From: DATLHO01 sp035539855
GTDB lineage: Bacteria; Bacteroidota; Ignavibacteria; OLB7
Direction of reading: 5' to 3'
Length of the DNA: 29,425 nt
Assembly (NCBI GenBank): GCA_035539855.1
Contig: DATLHO010000238.1
Coordinates: 1 to 29,425, forward strand
Position numbers and translations under genes: made by a program. Positions 1 through 7,180 of the stretch are shown in pieces. Position 1 is the first letter of the stretch, and each line of letters opens with the position of its first letter. A model generated the notes under the pieces. The model did no database searches. It was not told the origin of the DNA and saw only the letters and a list, made by a program, of their open reading frames with translations.

Positions 1-35
1 ACGGGGTCGAGGAGGTCGAGAAACGTGGGGTTCAT
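1..35 (-). CDS. 5' end of an unidentified gene running off the window
   Basis: An ATG on the minus strand opens a frame reading MNPTFLDLLDP to the window edge, downstream of the tRNA-Ser terminator. Only about eleven codons are visible, so no family can be assigned. No convincing Shine-Dalgarno sequence precedes the ATG, but that is common in this window. The open frame could be chance. Confidence 0.3.
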   Translation of the reverse strand, partial: MNPTFLDLLDP

Positions 36-70
36 CGTGGAGCTGCTTCGGAGTTGCCGACGCCTGAAAC

Positions 71-96
71 GACAAACCCCGCCTCGTGAGCGGGGA
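71..96 (-). terminator. Intrinsic terminator after tRNA-Ser
   Basis: Read on the minus strand, CCCCGC and GCGGGG (77-82 and 90-95) form a 6-bp GC-only stem with a 7-nt loop, followed by TTTG. It lies just past the 3' end of tRNA-Ser and would end the tRNA transcript before the next gene. Confidence 0.6.
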
Positions 97-103
97 TTGC
101 GTG

Positions 104-192
104 CGGAGAGAGCGAGATTCGAACTCGCGATAGGCTTTAACACCTATGACGGTTTAGCAAACCGTTGCCTTCAGCCACTCGGCCATCTCTCC
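104..192 (-). tRNA. tRNA-Ser(GCU)
   Basis: The minus strand folds as a complete class II tRNA. The acceptor stem GGAGAGA pairs with TCTCTCC, the discriminator is G, the T arm is GCGAG-TTCGAAT-CTCGC, and there is a long variable arm as expected for serine. The anticodon loop TTGCTAA gives GCU, which reads AGC/AGU. The 3' CCA is not encoded. Confidence 0.95.
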
Positions 193-207
193 AAAGGACT
201 CTGATCG

Positions 208-281
208 TAGCGGAGGAGGGACTTGAACCCCCGACACTCGGATTATGATTCCGATGCTCTAACCAACTGAGCTACTCCGCC
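208..281 (-). tRNA. tRNA-Met(CAU), elongator-like
   Basis: The minus strand folds as a cloverleaf with acceptor GGCGGAG/CTCCGCT (a G1-U72 wobble), discriminator A and a T loop of TTCAAGT. The anticodon loop ATCATAA carries CAU. The D arm and a normally positioned acceptor pair argue for the elongator rather than the initiator. A CAU tRNA can also be tRNA-Ile2 modified by TilS, which cannot be excluded by eye. CCA is not encoded. Confidence 0.88.
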
Positions 282-312
282 ATGTCGACTGCGGACTGTG
301 GACCGCAGCGTG

Positions 313-387
313 TGGGCGCTGAGGGACTCGAACCCCCGACCCTCTCGGTGTAAACGAGATGCTCTGAACCAACTGAGCTAAGCGCCC
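313..387 (-). tRNA. tRNA-Val(UAC)
   Basis: On the minus strand the acceptor GGGCGCT pairs with AGCGCCC and the discriminator is A. The D arm reads TTAGCTCAGTTGG. The anticodon loop TTTACAC gives UAC, which reads valine codons. CCA is not encoded. It lies 31 nt upstream of tRNA-Met in the same orientation, so the three tRNAs are probably co-transcribed. Confidence 0.94.
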
Positions 388-519
388 GCTCACCTGCTTG
401 CATCCGTTGGCCACAGCGCAAGGACTGCAAATATAGCTGCGTCTGGCCGCTCGCACCACAGGTTTTTGTGTGCAAGTGCAAGTCCGCATGCCACACGCGC
501 CCAGTGGACGCGCGGGCTG

Positions 520-554
520 AAACGGCAAGCGCTTCCGAAGACGGAAGCGCTTGC
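520..554 (-). terminator. Intrinsic terminator after ssrA
   Basis: A perfect 13-bp inverted repeat (525-537 with 542-554) closes a 4-nt loop three bases beyond the tmRNA 3' end. On the minus strand it is followed by CGTTTC. The U-tract is short, but the stem and position make it the likely ssrA terminator, possibly also serving in 3' processing. Confidence 0.7.
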
Positions 555-557
555 AAG

Positions 558-928
558 TGGAGATGGCGGGAATCGAACCCGCGTCCGAAAGGCAACCCCT
601 GGAGCGTCTACACTGCTTAGTCGATCTTTGAATCTCGCGCATGGCATCCCGATCGACAGGGTTGACCATGCGCCAGCCGACTGAAGGTTCGCGTCGAAGG
701 CCACCGGCGGAGCTTTCGACACTATCCGATCGGAGTCGTCACCTGAAATCCGGGGTCGATCGGCAGTCCCCGGCCAGATGCTCACCAACTAAGTAAACTA
801 CTTAGGCAGCGAGGCGATACTCGTAGGAGTTCGCATGTACGATGTGCTCACGTGTGTAACGCGCTCATGAGCAGGCGCGGCAGCGCAACCACAAGTAGCC
901 AACCCCCCGTCGAAACCAGTGCATCCCC
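558..928 (-). ncRNA. ssrA: tmRNA (transfer-messenger RNA)
   Basis: This RNA rescues stalled ribosomes: it is charged with alanine, enters the A site and supplies a short reading frame that tags the nascent peptide for proteolysis. On the minus strand the 5' end GGGGATG pairs with CATCTCC at the 3' end, with discriminator A, forming the tRNA-like acceptor. The T arm is GGCGGG-TTCGATT-CCCGCC, and the conserved CACTGGTTTCGACGG block follows the 5' acceptor strand. The tag frame lies in the first third and its stop sits in a 7-bp helix. A one-piece, non-permuted form of 371 nt matches the usual size. CCA is not encoded. Confidence 0.95.
802..834 (-). other. tmRNA proteolysis-tag reading frame (ANSYEYRLAA)
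   Basis: Within ssrA the resume codon GCG begins a frame reading A-N-S-Y-E-Y-R-L-A-A followed by TAA. The C-terminal LAA is the usual ClpXP/ClpAP recognition end, and the A-N start is conventional. The stop codon lies in the helix CTAAGTA/TACTTAG (789-805), the normal position of tmRNA helix 5. The middle SYEYR differs from the common ANDNYALAA-type tag. Confidence 0.85.
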
Positions 929-950
929 AAGTATGTGAACAACCACCCTC

Positions 951-986
951 AGAAAAATCCGCTCCCCGATCGTCGGACCGGGGAGC
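951..986 (-). terminator. Intrinsic terminator downstream of the multicopper oxidase gene
   Basis: On the minus strand GCTCCCCG and CGGGGAGC (979-986 with 961-968) form an 8-bp stem with a 10-nt loop, followed by GGATTTTTC. It lies between the oxidase stop codon and ssrA and would insulate the tmRNA gene. The rest of 929-1157 holds no supported gene. Confidence 0.7.
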
Positions 987-1157
987 AGACCTGGAGGTGC
1001 CATGAGGCTCCAGCTCTTTCCGGACGGCCGCCGTCATTCGGAGTCAACGGCAAACATATCATGCGACAGCAACGCAGACAAGGCGGCCGGTCAATTCACC
1101 CCGCAAAGGGCTGGAACAGTTTTAACGACGCACGACCCGGCGGCTTCGTGTACGGCC

Positions 1158-2891
1158 TCAGCGCACGACCCGGACGGGCGCATCGACACTCCGATCGCCG
1201 CACGAAACGCGGAGCAGATATGCCCCCTCGGCGAGCTCCGAGACATCGATCAACGCGGACATCGTTCCCGCCCCGCGCCGTCCATGGTCGAACGCACGCA
1301 CGCGACGACCGATGACGTCGAAGAGCTCGATCATGATGGGTCCACCGGAGCGCAGCGACGCGGTGAGCTCGACGTGGTCCGTAGCCGGGTTGGGAGCCAG
1401 CGCATCGATCTGCAGGTAGTGCGCGTCGGCGTCGGCGCCGGCATCGGCGGCGGACTCGATGGCCATGTTGATCATCATGCCGCTGTCCTCGTGCTCGAGG
1501 TTGTGGCAGTGGGCGACGAACATCCCGGTCTCGTCCCCGAAACGCACGGCGATCTTCACGCGCTCGATCGGATCGACGAGCACGGTGTCCTTCCATCCCA
1601 GGTCTTTCGGGTCGACGCTCGGCGCGCCATTGCGCTCGAGCACCTGGAAGTGCGCCGCGTGCAGGTGCATCGGGTGCGGCTCGTCGTTGTCGTCGTTGAC
1701 GAGCTCCCAGACCTCGGTCGCGCCGGCGACGATTCGCTCGTCGGTGCGCGACATGTCGTAGGCGCGGCCGTTGATCGTGTGCGCCATCGCCGGGTGCATG
1801 TGCACCATCGCCAGGCGCATCGTCCTCGTGCGCGTCGCGGGACTGATCGACGGCCGATCGAGTGTCGCGAGCGCGACCGGCACGACGACGCCCGCGGCCT
1901 CGGTCGGACGGGTCACGTCGAACCGGAGCACGTCGAACGGCCACCCCTGGAACTGAGGCGACGCGGCGTTGTCGTAGACGAGCGACCGTAGCATGACCGA
2001 CGTGCCGATGTCGCGCTGCGTGAAGTCGACGAGCAGCTCGACCCGCTCGCCCGGCGCGAGGAAGACTTCGGTCACCGCATGCGGTCGATCGAGCAGGCCG
2101 GCGTCGCTGGCGATCAGGTGGAACGTCTCGCCGTCGCCGAGACCGAGCCGGTAGATGCGAGCGTTGGAGCCGTTGAGAACGCGCACGCGGTAGAGGTCGC
2201 GCGAGACTTCGTGATACGCATCGGGCGTACCGTTGACGAGCAGCGTCGGACCGAGCATCCCCGACATCGTGTCCAACATCGACGGCGCGTATGCGATCGA
2301 GCGATCGGCGCCGATGCGTCGGTCCTGCAGCACGATCGGCACGTCGCGAGCGCCGCTCGGCAGTCCGATCGACTCCTCGTCCGGGTCGTCGACGATGAAG
2401 AAGCCGGCCATGCCGAGGTACGCCTGTCGGGCCGTCGACATGTGCGCGTGCGGATGATACCAGTAGGTGCCCGCGCGTTGATCGACGGTGAAACGGTACT
2501 CGCGCGATTCCCCCGGAGCGACCGCGTGCATCGGATGCCCGTCCATCATCGCCGGGGCCAGCAGCCCGTGCCAGTGCACGTTCGTCGGCTCGTCGAGGCG
2601 ATTGACGAGACGTGCGCGAAGCTCCTGCCCGCGTCGCACGCGAATGGTCGGACCCGGGAAGCTGCCGCCGAACGTGAGCAGCGACGTCGGCCGGTCGTCA
2701 TAGATGCCGATCTCACGCCGCTCGGCGACCAGGTCGCCGCCGTCGAAGAGCGGAGGGAATCGAAGCGCGTTGCCGACGGCCGCGCGGCGCGCGAATGCCT
2801 CGGCGAGTCCGGGGCCGAATGCGCTGCCGGCGACGATGCCTGCGCCTGAAAGGGCGAGGTTGGCGATGAAGCGGCGTCTGGAGTGTGCCAT
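1158..2891 (-). CDS. Secreted multicopper oxidase with Tat signal and type IX sorting domain
   Basis: This is a 577-residue multicopper oxidase (CueO/CotA/bilirubin-oxidase-like fold). The family oxidises metals or phenolic substrates with reduction of O2 to water. All four copper-ligand motifs are visible: HWHG (105-108), HPHAH (146-150), HPMHLH (406-411) and HCH...H....M (461-472), so type 1 and trinuclear copper sites look intact. The N-terminus has a twin-arginine signal (SRRRFIA). The last ~80 residues, starting LAPNPATDHVEL and including LFDVIGRRV, resemble a type IX secretion C-terminal domain. I chose the ATG at 2891 because it places the Arg pair near the N-terminus; a GTG 18 nt upstream is possible. 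It stands alone, divergent from a membrane protein. The substrate is unknown; copper resistance or Mn/Fe oxidation are options. Confidence 0.93.
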   Translation of the reverse strand: MAHSRRRFIANLALSGAGIVAGSAFGPGLAEAFARRAAVGNALRFPPLFDGGDLVAERREIGIYDDRPTSLLTFGGSFPGPTIRVRRGQELRARLVNRLDEPTNVHWHGLLAPAMMDGHPMHAVAPGESREYRFTVDQRAGTYWYHPHAHMSTARQAYLGMAGFFIVDDPDEESIGLPSGARDVPIVLQDRRIGADRSIAYAPSMLDTMSGMLGPTLLVNGTPDAYHEVSRDLYRVRVLNGSNARIYRLGLGDGETFHLIASDAGLLDRPHAVTEVFLAPGERVELLVDFTQRDIGTSVMLRSLVYDNAASPQFQGWPFDVLRFDVTRPTEAAGVVVPVALATLDRPSISPATRTRTMRLAMVHMHPAMAHTINGRAYDMSRTDERIVAGATEVWELVNDDNDEPHPMHLHAAHFQVLERNGAPSVDPKDLGWKDTVLVDPIERVKIAVRFGDETGMFVAHCHNLEHEDSGMMINMAIESAADAGADADAHYLQIDALAPNPATDHVELTASLRSGGPIMIELFDVIGRRVRAFDHGRRGAGTMSALIDVSELAEGAYLLRVSCGDRSVDAPVRVVR

Positions 2892-3038
2892 GACTGCTGG
2901 TGCTCTCACTGCTGCGGGAAGGGATGCGGTAAGCTAACGAACAAGGAGTGGCTGCGCCATGGGTGAGGCGATTGCGGTTGGTATATTCCCGCTGCCCGCA
3001 GGATTGCTGCTCTAACACCCAACGATTCCCTCGACACG

Positions 3039-3689
3039 ATGGAAGTGCTCGACGACTCCCCGACCGCACTGGACGAGGTCCCGACCGGTGCACCGCTCGC
3101 CCCCTCGAACATGGGCCTGCTCTTCACACGCCCCGCGACGTTCTTCTCGCGCAACCTCGACTTCGAGCATACCGGCTCGCTGCTGGTCGCGGCGCTGGTC
3201 GTCGGCATGGCGCGCACGCTCGAGCGCGTTTCAAACGACGAGAACGGACTCTTCGCCGACGCGACGTGGCCGGGATTCTGGGCGGGCCTGGTCCTGGTCG
3301 GAGCGATCAGCGGCGGCTTCACCTTCTTCGTCGGCGGCTGGTGGTATCGCGTGCGCATCGGCTTCGCCGGCGACGACAACGTCGACGCCGACGAGGCGCG
3401 CCAGATCTACACGTACATCACGTTCGTCGAGGCGCTGCCGGCCGTGGCGATCATCGCCCTGATCTCGCCATTCTACGGGAGCTTCGGAGACTACGTCGCT
3501 AGCGATCAGTACGCCGGGCTCGTCGTCGTCCCGTTCTTCTTCCTCTCCTGCCTGGCGAGCTACCAGGCGGTGACGACCCGCTTCCGCGTGGAGAAGGGCA
3601 AGGCGCTGATCTGGTTCCTCCTGCTTCCGGTCATCGTCGCCGGAGCGGCGCTGCTGCTGGCCATCGGCGTGATGCAGGATCTGTTCTAG
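3039..3689 (+). CDS. Yip1-like integral membrane protein
   Basis: This 216-residue protein has a soluble, acidic N-terminus of about 45 residues and then about five hydrophobic segments (roughly 48-65, 82-105, 130-155, 162-182 and 188-212). The layout and the segment GGFTFFVGGWWYRVRIGFAG resemble bacterial Yip1/YIP1-domain proteins, whose biochemical role is unknown. The start is the first ATG of the frame; no Shine-Dalgarno sequence is evident. It is divergent from the multicopper oxidase and convergent with the Rrf2 gene only 21 bp away, so it is probably a single-gene unit. The Yip1 assignment is by overall appearance only. Confidence 0.72.
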   Translation: MEVLDDSPTALDEVPTGAPLAPSNMGLLFTRPATFFSRNLDFEHTGSLLVAALVVGMARTLERVSNDENGLFADATWPGFWAGLVLVGAISGGFTFFVGGWWYRVRIGFAGDDNVDADEARQIYTYITFVEALPAVAIIALISPFYGSFGDYVASDQYAGLVVVPFFFLSCLASYQAVTTRFRVEKGKALIWFLLLPVIVAGAALLLAIGVMQDLF

Positions 3690-3710
3690 ACCACACGTGC
3701 CGCGACATCC

Positions 3711-4187
3711 TCACGCCTGGTATTGTCGCGTCGGGAGTCCGAGCGAGACGAGCTTCATCTTGCACGTCGGCAGCACGAATCCGTCGACGACGCCCTCGGG
3801 GCGGCGCACGAGATCCGAGAGATGCCAGCGCGAAAGCACCGAGATCATCGCCTCGTAGACTTCGAGCATCGCGTGATGGAAGGCACACACCTCCTCGCGC
3901 TGGGCGCGGCCCTCGCAGTAATCCCCGAGGATTCGACCCTGGCAGGCCTCGACCACCTCGAGCAGCGAGATTGCCGAGGGATCGCGTGCAAGCAGGACGC
4001 CGCCCTGCACGCCGCGCACCGAGCGGACGATCCCGACACGGATCAGATGGCCGACGACCTTCACCAGGTACGATGGCGAGACATCGATCTTCGCGGCCAG
4101 GTGCGGCAGCGCAATCGGATCCTCGCTCTCGACGATGGCGAGATGGAGCAGGGCTCGAATGGCGATTTCAGTTGTCTGAGTCAGCAT
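3711..4187 (-). CDS. Rrf2-family transcriptional regulator, probable Fe-S type
   Basis: This 158-residue protein begins MLTQTTEIAIRALLHLA, the classic start of Rrf2 proteins, which fixes the start at 4187 rather than at an upstream in-frame codon. A winged helix covers about residues 1-65 (recognition helix near VSPSYLVKVVGHL, wing RSVRGVQGG). Three cysteines (C82, C91, C101) lie in the region where IscR, NsrR and CymR relatives bind a [2Fe-2S] or [4Fe-4S] cluster, but the spacing (X8 and X9) is wider than in IscR. It is divergent from an acyl-CoA synthetase gene, with palindromes between them, so it may autoregulate and control that neighbour. The signal sensed (redox, NO, Fe-S status) cannot be deduced. 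Confidence 0.88.
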   Translation of the reverse strand: MLTQTTEIAIRALLHLAIVESEDPIALPHLAAKIDVSPSYLVKVVGHLIRVGIVRSVRGVQGGVLLARDPSAISLLEVVEACQGRILGDYCEGRAQREEVCAFHHAMLEVYEAMISVLSRWHLSDLVRRPEGVVDGFVLPTCKMKLVSLGLPTRQYQA

Positions 4188-4312
4188 GGCATCGGGCGTT
4201 GTCGAAGTGCATTCCTGCGGAGGCACGCCATCGCGGCGCACGGCGCCGCGCCACATCGCCGTCGGCGGAAGCGGGCTCCATCTGCAAGCTCGTCATTGCC
4301 GCGGGTCCAGAC

Positions 4313-4344
4313 CATGACGACAGTCATGCTACCTAATATCAGGT
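4313..4344. promoter_or_regulatory. Candidate operator palindromes between the Rrf2 and acyl-CoA synthetase genes
   Basis: In the 256-bp divergent gap, CATGAC-GACA-GTCATG (4313-4328) is followed at once by ACCT-AATATC-AGGT (4331-4344). The second has the short GC-arm, AT-centre layout seen in several Rrf2 operators. It is AT-rich against a GC-rich background. Binding by the adjacent Rrf2 protein is inference. Confidence 0.4.
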
Positions 4345-4443
4345 TTGCTCGGGCTCGTATGATGTCGGTCATGGTGCGAACGGGTGGCTGACCGGTAGCT
4401 TGCGTCGATCCCGCCGGAGCTCGCTGCGGCGGACACCCCTTCG

Positions 4444-6564
4444 ATGACCAAAAACCCGTCGCCGCCCATGCAGCATTCGCTCGACCCCATCATGCGTCCC
4501 CGCGCGATCGCGGTCGTCGGCGCGTCACGATCGCCGAACACGATCGGCCACCAGATCCTTTCGAACCTCATTCGCCACGGATACCAGGGCGCGGTCTATC
4601 CGGTCAATCCCGGCGCGACCTCGGTGAGCTCGATCCGCTCGTACGCCTCGATCGCCGAGATCCCCGATCAGGTCGACCTCGCGATCGTGGTCGTGCCGAA
4701 GCAGCATGCGCTGGCCGTTGCCGAGCAGTGCGGTGCCGCCGGCGTGCGGGGGCTCGTCGTGATCACCGCAGGCTTCCGCGAGATCGGCGGCGAGGGCGTC
4801 GCGCGCGAGGCCGAGCTGCTGGCGGTCGCGAGGCGCCATGGCATGAGGATGATCGGACCGAACTGCATGGGCGTGCTCAACACCGCGCCCGAGCTCTCGA
4901 TGAATGCGACGTTCGCTCCCCAGATGCCGCCGCACGGTCGAGCCGCATTCGTGTCGCAGTCGGGCGCGCTTGGCGCCAGCGTCCTCGATTACGCGCGCGA
5001 GTTCGGCATCGGCATCTCGCAGTTCGTCTCGGTCGGCAACAAGGCTGACGTCAGCGGCAACGACCTGCTCGAGTACTGGGAGCACGACGACGGCGTCGGT
5101 CTGATCCTGATGTACGTCGAGAACTTCGGCAACCCGCAGCGCTTCCTTCAGATCGCCTCGCGCGTCGGTCGCAGCAAGCCGATCATCGTCGTGAAGTCGG
5201 GAGACTCGGCCGCGGGAGCACGCGCCGCATCGTCGCACACCGGAGCGCTCTCCGCGAACAACGATGCCGTCGGCGCCCTGCTGGCGCAGGCGGGGGTCAT
5301 GCGCGCGGGCTCAATCGAGGAGCTCTTCGACATGGCGATGGCCTTCACGAGCCGGCCCCTGCCCCGCTCGCGCGCGACCGCGGTGCTCACCAACGCCGGC
5401 GGTCCCGGCATTCTCGCAGCCGACGCGCTCGCGGCGCACGGCCTCGAGCTCGCCGAGCTCGCGCCGGAGACGATCGACCGCCTGCGTCCGCTGTTTCCCG
5501 AAGAGGCTTCGATCCGCAATCCGCTGGACATGATCGCATCGGCCGACTCGGCGAAGTACCGCGCGGCGCTGGAAATCCTCCTGAGCGATCCGAACGTCGC
5601 CTCGGCTGTCCCGATCTTCGTGCCACCGCTCGGCATCCGCCAGCAGGACGTCGCCGAAGCGATCGTCGCGGCGGCCGAGTCGGCGCCGGAGAAGCCGGTG
5701 CTATCGGTGCTCATGGGACGCGACGGGCTTCCGCAGGGACGCGCCGAGCTGCATCGCGCGAACATCCCCGCCTACGTCTTCCCCGAATCCGCCGCGCGCG
5801 CCCTCGCCGCGCTCTGCCGCTACGCCGAGCATCGCGCGCTGCCGAGCCAGACGCCGCCGACGCTCGATCGCATCGACGTCGATGGCGCGCGCGCGATCAT
5901 CGCGGCGGCGCACTCGACGAAGCTCGGAGAGATCGAGTGCTTCGATCTGCTCGAGCGCTATGGCCTCGCGGTCGCGCGGCCTGTGCTCGCACGCAGTGCG
6001 GACGAGGCGCGGGCGCTCGCCAACGGAGACGACGGCACGGTCGTGATGAAGGTGGTCTCGCCGGACGTCGTGCACAAGAGCGACATCGGCGGGGTGATGG
6101 TCGGCGTTCGACGCGCCGACACCGCGGCGGCCTACACGTCGATCGTCGACTCGGTGCGCGGCGCGCTCGGCGACGTCGCCATCGACGGAGTGCTCGTGCA
6201 ACCGATGGTCTCCGGAGGCACCGAGCTGATCATCGGAATGGTCCGCGATCCGTCGTTCGGACCGCTGGTGATGTTTGGTCTCGGCGGCCTGCTGGTCGAG
6301 GCGTTGGCGGACGTCGTCTTCAGGCTCGCGCCCCTGACCCGCGGCGATGCCGAGGCGATGCTCGACGGCATCCGCGGCGCGCGCGTGCTGGGTGGATTGC
6401 GCGGTCGTCCGCCGGTCGATCGCGAGGCGGTCATCGATGTTCTGCTGCGCGTCTCGCAGCTCGCCGTCGATCATCCGGAGATCGCGGAGCTCGACATCAA
6501 CCCGCTCATGGCGATGCCGGTGGGAGCAATTGCGGTGGACGCGCGCGCGAGCATCGTGCGCTGA
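4444..6564 (+). CDS. ADP-forming acyl-CoA synthetase (acetate-CoA ligase type), fused alpha-beta
   Basis: This 706-residue enzyme belongs to the NDP-forming acyl-CoA synthetase family, which interconverts acyl-CoA + ADP + Pi with acid + CoA + ATP. In order it has a CoA-binding Rossmann domain (about 15-140, AVVGASRSP), succinyl-CoA-ligase-like domains with the phosphohistidine motif SSHTGAL (H265), a linker, and a C-terminal ATP-grasp domain (about 490-706, with VVMKVVSPDVVHKSDIGGV and ELDINPL). Alpha and beta parts are fused in one chain and there is no GNAT acetyltransferase domain. It could conserve energy from acetyl-CoA during fermentation or activate acetate; the exact acid is not readable. 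It is divergent from the Rrf2 gene, which may regulate it. The start is the ATG after CCCTTCG; an in-frame ATG lies 8 codons on. Confidence 0.93.
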   Translation: MTKNPSPPMQHSLDPIMRPRAIAVVGASRSPNTIGHQILSNLIRHGYQGAVYPVNPGATSVSSIRSYASIAEIPDQVDLAIVVVPKQHALAVAEQCGAAGVRGLVVITAGFREIGGEGVAREAELLAVARRHGMRMIGPNCMGVLNTAPELSMNATFAPQMPPHGRAAFVSQSGALGASVLDYAREFGIGISQFVSVGNKADVSGNDLLEYWEHDDGVGLILMYVENFGNPQRFLQIASRVGRSKPIIVVKSGDSAAGARAASSHTGALSANNDAVGALLAQAGVMRAGSIEELFDMAMAFTSRPLPRSRATAVLTNAGGPGILAADALAAHGLELAELAPETIDRLRPLFPEEASIRNPLDMIASADSAKYRAALEILLSDPNVASAVPIFVPPLGIRQQDVAEAIVAAAESAPEKPVLSVLMGRDGLPQGRAELHRANIPAYVFPESAARALAALCRYAEHRALPSQTPPTLDRIDVDGARAIIAAAHSTKLGEIECFDLLERYGLAVARPVLARSADEARALANGDDGTVVMKVVSPDVVHKSDIGGVMVGVRRADTAAAYTSIVDSVRGALGDVAIDGVLVQPMVSGGTELIIGMVRDPSFGPLVMFGLGGLLVEALADVVFRLAPLTRGDAEAMLDGIRGARVLGGLRGRPPVDREAVIDVLLRVSQLAVDHPEIAELDINPLMAMPVGAIAVDARASIVR

Positions 6565-6575
6565 AACGAACGCGC

Positions 6576-6593
6576 GAGCAGTACGCGCTGCTC
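6576..6593. terminator. Weak hairpin between convergent genes
   Basis: GAGCAG-TACGCG-CTGCTC gives a 6-bp stem twelve bases after the acyl-CoA synthetase stop and before the convergent membrane-protein stop. No T-tract follows on either strand, so function as a terminator is uncertain. Confidence 0.3.
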
Positions 6594-6637
6594 CCGGGCT
6601 CGCGGCGAGCATGTATCCCTGTGAGCCACCGCGATCG

Positions 6638-7180
6638 CTATTCGCGCTCGTCGTGCTCCCCGCCGCCCCAGACGCGGCCGCTCTTCTGGCTGTCGTCCTG
6701 TGTCTCGCGGGGCTTCGCTGTCTTGCCCGAGGGCGGGGCGCCCGAGCGGATCTCGCTATGGCGGATCTCGCCTCCGAGATTCGCGACCCAGGTGAGTGTG
6801 CCGGCGGACACGACCGCGAGCGCGACGATGCCGTAGCCGAGCGCGCGCGCGACCGGACGTCGCTGGCGCATCGCAAGGAGCGCGATCAGCGAGCCCGCCC
6901 CGAGCGCCGCGGTCGTCAGCAGTCCGATGAACGCCGCGTCCTCGTGCGCTTCGATAGCCTGGCCGGAGACTCCGGCGAGCCCTTCGACGATCTCCTCGGC
7001 CGGCTCGCCGGTCATGTGCACCGGGACGGTGATCGCGGCGAGCGCAACGAAGAGCACGAGGGCCGTGCGAACGAGCGTCTCGTTATGGCGCATCAGCCCG
7101 ACAAGAAGAATGACGAGCCCGATGGGGACGCCGATCGGCGGGAAGTGATTGAGGATGAGGTGAAGGTGCGCGGGGTTCAC
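6638..7180 (-). CDS. Four-helix membrane protein, DUF2231-like
   Basis: This 180-residue membrane protein starts at a GTG and opens with NPAHLHLILNHFPPIG, a His-rich first helix start that recalls DUF2231-type proteins (HPxLVHFPIAL), some of which may bind haem. Four hydrophobic helices are visible (about 11-30, 37-55, 82-104 and 112-135), followed by a polar, probably cytoplasmic tail of about 45 residues. Histidines in or next to helices (H5, H7, H12, H55, H79) could be metal or haem ligands. The GTG overlaps the TAG stop of the upstream cation transporter by one base (TAGTG), so the two are translationally coupled and may act together in metal handling. The family link is by eye. Confidence 0.75.
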   Translation of the reverse strand: MNPAHLHLILNHFPPIGVPIGLVILLVGLMRHNETLVRTALVLFVALAAITVPVHMTGEPAEEIVEGLAGVSGQAIEAHEDAAFIGLLTTAALGAGSLIALLAMRQRRPVARALGYGIVALAVVSAGTLTWVANLGGEIRHSEIRSGAPPSGKTAKPRETQDDSQKSGRVWGGGEHDERE

